A stretch of 20,570 bases of DNA from an uncultured Clostridia bacterium (lineage in GTDB: Bacteria; Bacillota; Clostridia; TANB77; CAG-508): contig CALXAQ010000065.1 in assembly GCA_944386335.1 (NCBI GenBank), positions 1 to 20,570 of the forward strand, given 5' to 3'. Made by a program: the position numbers and the translations under genes. The notes under the pieces were generated by a model. It saw only the letters and a list, made by a program, of their open reading frames with translations, was not told where the DNA came from and did no database searches. Of this stretch, positions 15,513 through 20,570 are shown in pieces (positions within the stretch are counted from its first letter, which is position 1; the number at the start of each line of letters is the position of its first letter).

Positions 15513-16172
15513 TTGAACGCAAAACGAGAGAAAAGAACAACTAAAAAGGGGAAGCTTCTAATTTCCCTTATCCAACAACATGTTATCAATCATAAAAGAG
15601 AGTATTGCATAGTAGCTTTATTATTTTTAATAGGCATTGTAGTAGGAGTTATTTTTGTAAATAATATGGAACAAACAGAAATGAACAAGATACAAGAATA
15701 CTTAAATAATTTTGTAACAGCCTTAAAGACAGATTATCAAATTGATCAAGGGGTATTATTAAAAAATTCTATTGCACAATATGTAATATTAGCAGTTTTA
15801 ATTTGGTTTATGGGATCTACCGTAATAGGTATCCCCATAGTATACGTAATAGTTGCTATGAGAGGATTTAGTTTAGGTTATACTATATCTTGTGTGATAG
15901 CTACCTTAGGAATGGAAAAAGGAATTCTATTTTGTAGTATTACTATGCTGCTACAAAATATAATAGCAATACCTGCTATTTTAGCATTAGCAGTTAGTGG
16001 AATAAAATTGTATCAATCTATTGTAAAAGATAAACGCAGAGAAAACATAAAACTAGAAATATGCAGACATACAATTTTTTCAATTTTTATGTTGCTATTA
16101 TTACTATTTTCTTCTGTAATAGAAGTATATTTATCTAGTAACTTATTAATGTGGTCAATAAATATTATATAA
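15513..16172 (+). CDS. spoIIM: Stage II sporulation protein M
   Basis: Membrane protein of the SpoIID-SpoIIM-SpoIIP (DMP) engulfment machine, which thins septal peptidoglycan so that the mother cell can engulf the forespore; SpoIIM anchors the complex. The 219-residue protein has a basic N-terminus and about five hydrophobic helices (about 32-51, 87-113, 117-134, 137-165 and 186-208), matching the family length and pattern. The start is a TTG at 15513, well placed after GAGAGGAAGG. The next in-frame ATG would delete the first transmembrane helix. The 72-nt upstream gap shows no convincing mother-cell SigE promoter. Its presence is the best evidence in the window for an endospore former. Confidence 0.87.
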   Translation: MNAKREKRTTKKGKLLISLIQQHVINHKREYCIVALLFLIGIVVGVIFVNNMEQTEMNKIQEYLNNFVTALKTDYQIDQGVLLKNSIAQYVILAVLIWFMGSTVIGIPIVYVIVAMRGFSLGYTISCVIATLGMEKGILFCSITMLLQNIIAIPAILALAVSGIKLYQSIVKDKRRENIKLEICRHTIFSIFMLLLLLFSSVIEVYLSSNLLMWSINII

Positions 16173-16208
16173 GGCAAGAAAAAAATTGTAGAATTTTGTA
16201 AAAATGAC

Positions 16209-16237
16209 TTTACTTTTTTTTCGGAATTTGATATAAC
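16209..16237 (+). promoter_or_regulatory. SigA-type promoter of xerD
   Basis: TTTACT (16209-16214) and TATAAC (16232-16237) are separated by 17 bp; predicted start near 16244 gives a leader of about 67 nt. No hairpin terminator is seen after spoIIM, so readthrough from spoIIM is also possible. Confidence 0.6.
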
Positions 16238-16245
16238 ATATGTAG

Positions 16246-16276
16246 TTTATGTAAATTGTATTAATTTGTACATAAA
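16246..16276. repeat. Inverted repeat in the xerD leader with a XerD half-site-like arm
   Basis: TTTATGTA (16246-16253) is repeated in inverted orientation as TACATAAA (16269-16276) with 15 bp between, and inner AATT pairs extend it imperfectly. TTATGTAAATT (16247-16257) differs at one position from the XerD arm of Bacillus dif as I recall it (TTATGTAAACT). It lies just downstream of the -10 box and could be an operator or chance in AT-rich DNA. Confidence 0.4.
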
Positions 16277-16310
16277 ACAATAAAATCAATAAGAGAATAG
16301 GGGAGCTGAA

Positions 16311-17192
16311 ATGGAAAAACAAATTAAACTTTTTTTAGAATTTCTTCAAAATGATAAGAAGGTATCTGATAATACTCTGCAATCTTATAAGAGAGATATT
16401 ACGTATTATCACAAATATTTAGAGAGTAACAATTTAAACTATGCAAAAATGGGGGAAGAAGACATTAAGAATTATCTTTCACATTTACAAGAAATTGGTA
16501 AAAAACCATCTACAGTTTCTAGAAGTTTAGCATCCATACGTTCTTTTTATCAATTTTTAGTAAAAAATAAAAAAGCTAAAAAGGATCCAACTGCAAGTAT
16601 ACAATCTCCAAAAATTGAGAAAAAAGCACCAAGCGTACTAACTGCTAAAGAAGTAGAATTGTTGCTAGATCAACCAAAGGATGTAGATTTAAAAGGAACA
16701 AGAGATAAAGCAATGTTAGAGTTTGCTTATGCAACAGGAATGAGAGTAACAGAGATTATATCCTTGAATATAGAGGATATTAATTTGGAAGAAGGCTATG
16801 CTGTATGCCATACAGGAGCAAAACAAAGAACAATACCATTAGGCTCTATGTCTTTAAAAGCCCTAAAAGAATATATAGAAGAAGCAAGACCAATTTTAAT
16901 TAAAGATGAAAGTGTAAAAGCATTATTTGTCAATATTAATGGTCAAAGATTAACTAGACAAGGTTTCTGGAAAATTGTAAAATATTATAAAGAGCAAGCT
17001 CATATTACAAAAGATATTACTCCACATGTGCTTAGACATTCTTTTGCAACACATCTTTTACAAAACGGAGCAGATTTAAAAGCCATTCAAACAATGTTGG
17101 GACATTCTGATATATCTTCTACACAAGTGTATATGCAATTTCAAGATGAAGGTTTGAAAAATATATATAGAAAAGCACATCCAAGAGCATAA
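16311..17192 (+). CDS. xerD: Site-specific tyrosine recombinase XerD
   Basis: Tyrosine recombinase that, with XerC or alone, resolves chromosome dimers at dif. The 293-residue length is normal. The N-terminal SAM-like core-binding domain (about 1-85) contains SDNTLQSYKRD and the SIRSFYQFL segment. The catalytic domain (about 107-285) keeps all six active-site residues: R145 (ATGMRVTE), K171 (GAKQRTIPL), H239 and R242 (PHVLRHSFATHLL), H265 (MLGHSDI) and nucleophile Y274 (TQVYMQF). The ATG at 16311 follows GGGGAGC. The position after spoIIM is the Bacillus-like chromosomal context, so this is the housekeeping enzyme rather than a phage integrase. XerD is preferred over XerC on context and the general look of the N-terminus; that choice is less certain than the family. 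Confidence 0.9.
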   Translation: MEKQIKLFLEFLQNDKKVSDNTLQSYKRDITYYHKYLESNNLNYAKMGEEDIKNYLSHLQEIGKKPSTVSRSLASIRSFYQFLVKNKKAKKDPTASIQSPKIEKKAPSVLTAKEVELLLDQPKDVDLKGTRDKAMLEFAYATGMRVTEIISLNIEDINLEEGYAVCHTGAKQRTIPLGSMSLKALKEYIEEARPILIKDESVKALFVNINGQRLTRQGFWKIVKYYKEQAHITKDITPHVLRHSFATHLLQNGADLKAIQTMLGHSDISSTQVYMQFQDEGLKNIYRKAHPRA

Positions 17193-17228
17193 AAGTTATT
17201 GGGAAAATGCATTAAAGTAGAAATAGAG

Positions 17229-17261
17229 AAGAGTAACTTCGCTTAAGGTTACTCTTTTTTT
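17229..17261 (+). terminator. Rho-independent terminator of xerD
   Basis: AAGAGTAAC (17229-17237) pairs perfectly with GTTACTCTT (17248-17256) around a TTCGCTTAAG loop and runs into seven T residues (17255-17261). Confidence 0.9.
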
Positions 17262-17287
17262 GTAGCTAAAAATTAACGGCAAACATC

Positions 17288-17316
17288 TTGACAGCTGACA
17301 ATAATAAGGTTAAAAT
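17288..17316 (+). promoter_or_regulatory. Strong SigA-type promoter of rny
   Basis: Consensus TTGACA (17288-17293) and TAAAAT (17311-17316) are 17 bp apart, the best-matching -35 in the window. Predicted start near 17323 leaves an AT-rich leader of about 84 nt before the ATG at 17407, with no obvious stable fold. Confidence 0.85.
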
Positions 17317-17406
17317 AAAATAGGAGACAAAATATATTCTAAAAATCAATTAGAGTGATATATATTTATGTACATTGAAAATAAAATAAGAAAGAGGTGT
17401 AAAATT

Positions 17407-18948
17407 ATGGAAATCATAATTAATATCGCCGTATTTCTAGTCTCAGCCGTTATTTTCACTTTTGTAGGAATTGCAATTCGTAAGAAAATAGCAGAATCTA
17501 AAATGAAAAGTGCAGAAAGTGAAGCAAAAAGAATTATTGAACTAGCAAATAAAGAAGCAGAAAATAAGAAAAAAGAAGAAATTTTTAAAGCAAAAGAAGA
17601 AATTATGAATGCTAGACAAGAATTAGACAAAGAGATTAGGGAAAGAAGGGGCGAAGTACAAAGTCAAGAAAGACGCTTAATCCAAAAAGAAGAAAATCTT
17701 GAGAGAAAAATGGAAAATCTAGAAAAAAAGGAAAGAGAACTAGATAGTAAACTACAAGCACAGCAAAAAAGAAAAGAGGAAATCGATAGCCTTTATGACC
17801 AAAAAATGCTAGAGTTGCAAAAAGTAGCAGAACTTACAGCAGAAGAAGCAAAAAAACAATTGCTTACAGAGTTAGAAAAGCAAATTACAAATGAGCAAGC
17901 AGCTATTATCAGAGAGAAAGAACAAAAAGCAAAAGAAACAGCAGATAGAAATGCAAGAGAGTTAATTAGTTATGCTATCCAAAAATGTGCAGCAGACCAT
18001 TCTCAAGAAACAACTGTATCGATTGTACCACTTCCTAACGATGATATGAAAGGAAGAATTATTGGTAGAGAAGGAAGAAACATAAAGGCATTAGAAACAT
18101 TAACAGGAATTGACTTAATTATTGATGATACACCAGAGGCTGTTGTCATTTCAGGTTTTGATCCATTAAGAAGAGAAGTAGCCAAAATTGCTCTTGAAAA
18201 ATTAATTGATGATGGTAGAATTCATCCAACTAAGATAAAAGAAATGGTAGAAAAGGCAAAAGAAGAGCTAGAGCAAACTATCAAAGAAGAAGGCGAAAGA
18301 GCAGCTATGGAGGCAGGGGTATTAGATTTACATCCTGATATCATAGCACTACTTGGAAAATTAAGATATAGGACAAGCTATGGACAAAATGTCTTAAATC
18401 ATTCCATAGAAGTTTCTAATTTAGCAAGAATTATGGCAGAAGAGATGGGACTAAATCCAAAAGTGGCTAGAAGAGCAGGTCTTCTTCATGATATTGGAAA
18501 AGCATTAGACCATGATATGGAAGGAACACACGTAGAAATAGGTGTAGAAATATTGAAAAAATACAAAGAAAATGACATTGTAATAAATGCAGTAGAAGCA
18601 CATCATGGAGATGTAGAGCCTTTAAGCATAGAAGCTGTATTAGTACAAGCAGCAGATGCTATTTCTGCATCAAGACCAGGAGCAAGAAGAGAAACATTAG
18701 AAGCCTACATTAAGAGATTAGAAAAATTAGAAGAAATTGCAGATTCTTTTGAAGGAGTAGAAAAATCTTTTGCTATCCAGGCAGGACGTGAAGTAAGAAT
18801 TGTTGTAAAACCAGAAAAAATTTCCGATAGCAAAATGACATTACTTGCTAGGGATGTTGCTAAAAAAGTAGAAGAAGAAATGGATTATCCAGGACAAATT
18901 AAAGTCAACATCATTAGAGAGACAAGAGTAGTAGATTACGCAAAATAA
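17407..18948 (+). CDS. rny: Ribonuclease Y
   Basis: Membrane-anchored endoribonuclease that starts bulk mRNA decay in many Firmicutes. The ATG at 17407 is preferred: it follows AGAGGTG and yields MEIIINIAVFLVSAVIF, the typical anchor; an in-frame ATG at 17368 would add 13 charged residues before the helix. Product 513 residues. Order: transmembrane helix (about 3-24); long Lys/Glu-rich coiled coil (about 28-185); KH RNA-binding domain with GRIIGREGRN (216-225); HD phosphohydrolase domain with NHSIEV and catalytic LLHDIGK (H361, D362), then AHHGD and the ADAISASRPGARRE segment that identifies RNase Y. The C-terminus IRETRVVDYAK is standard. It is a single-gene unit between its own promoter and a terminator. 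Confidence 0.97.
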   Translation: MEIIINIAVFLVSAVIFTFVGIAIRKKIAESKMKSAESEAKRIIELANKEAENKKKEEIFKAKEEIMNARQELDKEIRERRGEVQSQERRLIQKEENLERKMENLEKKERELDSKLQAQQKRKEEIDSLYDQKMLELQKVAELTAEEAKKQLLTELEKQITNEQAAIIREKEQKAKETADRNARELISYAIQKCAADHSQETTVSIVPLPNDDMKGRIIGREGRNIKALETLTGIDLIIDDTPEAVVISGFDPLRREVAKIALEKLIDDGRIHPTKIKEMVEKAKEELEQTIKEEGERAAMEAGVLDLHPDIIALLGKLRYRTSYGQNVLNHSIEVSNLARIMAEEMGLNPKVARRAGLLHDIGKALDHDMEGTHVEIGVEILKKYKENDIVINAVEAHHGDVEPLSIEAVLVQAADAISASRPGARRETLEAYIKRLEKLEEIADSFEGVEKSFAIQAGREVRIVVKPEKISDSKMTLLARDVAKKVEEEMDYPGQIKVNIIRETRVVDYAK

Positions 18949-18991
18949 TGCAATTTAGGGACGTTCCTTAAAGTTCATAAAAACAAAAAAT

Positions 18992-19028
18992 AAAAAGCTT
19001 TAGATTGAAAAATATCTAGGGCTTTTTT
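18992..19028 (+). terminator. Rho-independent terminator of rny
   Basis: A 14-bp stem with two G-T wobbles pairs AAAAAGCTTTAGAT (18992-19005) with ATCTAGGGCTTTTT (19014-19027) around loop TGAAAAAT, ending in six T residues (19023-19028). Confidence 0.88.
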
Positions 19029-19087
19029 CTTTACGAATGTGTTCAAAACTTAAATTTTTCTAAAAAACCTTTCTTTTTTTTGAAATA

Positions 19088-19098
19088 TATAATATAAT
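19088..19098 (+). promoter_or_regulatory. Possible promoter of the class A PBP gene (two overlapping -10 boxes)
   Basis: Two TATAAT hexamers lie end to end, at 19088-19093 and 19093-19098, sharing one T. No good -35 sits 16-18 bp upstream; only T-rich sequence is there. A promoter is expected because the rny terminator lies just before, but its exact form is uncertain. Confidence 0.45.
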
Positions 19099-19132
19099 AG
19101 GCTCATAAATTTATGCCAAGGAGGAAATCAAA

Positions 19133-20570
19133 ATGAGTAGTAGTGGCAAAACAAGCAAACATACAAAAAGTGATATGGATAAAACAAAACAATATAAAAT
19201 AAAGAAGAGCAAGAAAAATAAAAAATCCTCAAATAATGAGGAAACAAAAGTAATGAAAGATGGGAAAAATTATCAAAAAGTAAAGAAACCAAAACAGAAA
19301 AAACATAAAGTTTTAAAAAGAGTAATTTTAGGATTATTTTTAATTTGCTTAATATTGGTTATTATTGCGTTAGGAATTGTAGCAGGCATCTTCTTTAGTG
19401 ATAAGTACCAAATGTCCAAAGATGTTCTAAGTATTGAAAAGAGAAATTCTACCGTAGTAGATGCAGATGGAAATGTAATTGCAACTTTAGCAGGAGAAGA
19501 AAACAGAAAACCGATTTCTCTAGATGAAATGCCAACATATTTGCCAAAAGCATTTATTGCAATAGAGGACAAGAGATTTTATGAGCATGGAGCTGTAGAC
19601 TGGGGAAGAACTTTATATGCAACAGTTACTTATATATTTAATGGAGGAAAATCCTCTTTTGGAGGAAGTACAATTACACAACAATTAATTAAAAACTTGT
19701 ATGATGATGACGATAGAAGTGGTCTTGCTGGAATTGAAAGAAAAATTAGAGAGATGGCACGTGCCTATAACCTAGAAAAGGTTGCTTCTAAAGACGAAAT
19801 ACTTGAAACTTATTTAAATTATATTTACCTAGGTGGTTATAAAGATGGAATCGATGTAATGGGAGTAGAAGTGGCATCAGAATATTATTTCTCTAAATCG
19901 GCAAAAGATTTAACTATTGCGCAAGCTGCTTTCTTAGCAGGAATTAATAATACGCCAAATAGTTATTATCCTTTTGATGCAGAAACAGATAAAACAAAAA
20001 AAATACAAACTAGAACAAAAACTGTACTTGCAGAAATGAAAGACCAAGGTTACATATCAGAAGAAGAATATAATACAGCTGTAGCAGAAGTAGATGCAGG
20101 TCTAGGTTTTCAAAAAGGAAATGTAAGCAATGCTGTTAACTATTCTTATCATACATCAGCTGCTATTGAACAAGTAATTACTGATTTGATGGAACAAGAA
20201 GAAGACTTATCCTATAAAGCAGCAAAAGCAAGAATATTTAGTAATGGATATACCATTTATACAACACAAAAAACAGAGATACAGAATACAATGGAAACAG
20301 AATACAAAAAAGATACTTATGTAGTAAATGGTAGAGAAAAGAAAGATGGACAATTAATTAATACAGGACATAGCCAATCTGCAATGGTCATTATAGACCA
20401 TACAACGGGGCAAGTAGTTGGTACAATGGGGGCTTTAGGATCGGATTCAGATGTTTCTGGCATGAATAGAGCCACACAAGGAAAAATACAGCCAGGCTCT
20501 TCATTTAAACCAATTGCTGTAATTGCTCCAGCACTAGAAGAAGGAATTATTACAGCAGCTACTGTATATG
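19133..20570 (+). CDS. Class A penicillin-binding protein (PBP1A-type), 3' end cut by window edge
   Basis: Bifunctional glycosyltransferase/transpeptidase that polymerises and crosslinks peptidoglycan outside the membrane. The ATG at 19133 follows AAGGAGGAAATC. The first 479 codons are present and the frame runs off the right edge. An unusually long, Lys-rich cytoplasmic N-terminus (1-63) precedes one transmembrane helix (about 64-88). The GT51 domain follows, with catalytic E145 in AIEDKRFYEHG, then the conserved FGGSTITQQLIKN and the ETYLNYIYLGG stretch. After a linker, the transpeptidase domain begins, with its first motif SSFK at 456-459 (S456 nucleophile). The remaining SxN and KTG motifs would lie beyond the window. 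It is the gene after the rny terminator and probably has its own promoter. Confidence 0.92.
   Translation, partial: MSSSGKTSKHTKSDMDKTKQYKIKKSKKNKKSSNNEETKVMKDGKNYQKVKKPKQKKHKVLKRVILGLFLICLILVIIALGIVAGIFFSDKYQMSKDVLSIEKRNSTVVDADGNVIATLAGEENRKPISLDEMPTYLPKAFIAIEDKRFYEHGAVDWGRTLYATVTYIFNGGKSSFGGSTITQQLIKNLYDDDDRSGLAGIERKIREMARAYNLEKVASKDEILETYLNYIYLGGYKDGIDVMGVEVASEYYFSKSAKDLTIAQAAFLAGINNTPNSYYPFDAETDKTKKIQTRTKTVLAEMKDQGYISEEEYNTAVAEVDAGLGFQKGNVSNAVNYSYHTSAAIEQVITDLMEQEEDLSYKAAKARIFSNGYTIYTTQKTEIQNTMETEYKKDTYVVNGREKKDGQLINTGHSQSAMVIIDHTTGQVVGTMGALGSDSDVSGMNRATQGKIQPGSSFKPIAVIAPALEEGIITAATVY

Noticed and set aside
16311..17192. Phage or element integrase with a tRNA attachment site
   Set aside because: The recombinase is a standard XerD in housekeeping context, and the only tRNA is 16 kb away with no duplicated 3' end.
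1..20570. CRISPR array, insertion sequence, prophage or anti-phage system
   Set aside because: No regularly spaced repeats, transposase, phage structural genes or recognised defence genes were seen on either strand.

Overview
The window is an AT-rich stretch (roughly one-third GC by eye) of a low-GC Gram-positive chromosome. SpoIIM, SigH, RNase Y, a YqxK/EndoQ-type PHP protein, YchF, TmcAL and a MecA_N-type class B PBP point to an endospore-forming member of the Clostridia. I cannot name the species. Nearly all genes lie on the + strand, are tightly packed and look like housekeeping genes. There is no prophage, insertion sequence or CRISPR array.

Layout. The left edge cuts into sigH, which is followed at once by tRNA-Thr(GGU) and a terminator. 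A TTGTAA/TATAAT promoter then starts a run with no visible terminator: L,D-transpeptidase, ychF, a GT39-like membrane glycosyltransferase, tyrS, and an unknown single-pass membrane protein overlapping the end of tyrS. A CaCA-type Na+/Ca2+ exchanger and a Dps ferritin follow, closed by a strong terminator. Next is a MecA_N-type class B PBP whose -10 box lies inside a perfect 14-bp palindrome. It converges on a minus-strand RNase HI gene, with a 20-bp-stem hairpin between them. The RNase HI gene carries an apparent one-base insertion that separates its first catalytic aspartate from the rest of the domain. Overlapping divergent promoters separate it from tmcAL-coaE. Then come a degenerate HD-domain protein with a small partner, an EndoQ-like PHP protein, spoIIM, xerD, rny, and a class A PBP cut by the right edge.

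How the genes fit together. Three genes make or crosslink peptidoglycan (L,D-transpeptidase, class B PBP, class A PBP), and SpoIIM acts on septal wall during engulfment. Translation and tRNA functions are represented by tRNA-Thr, TyrS, TmcAL and YchF. RNA and DNA maintenance is represented by RNase HI, RNase Y, EndoQ-like protein and XerD. The order yqxK-like, spoIIM, xerD resembles the Bacillus neighbourhood but lacks fur and nudF.

No clearly new multi-gene system is visible. The points most worth a second look are the RNase HI frameshift, the palindromic operator candidate at the PBP promoter, the shared divergent -10 element, the degenerate HD gene pair, the XerD half-site-like motif at the xerD promoter, and the unknown gene overlapping tyrS.
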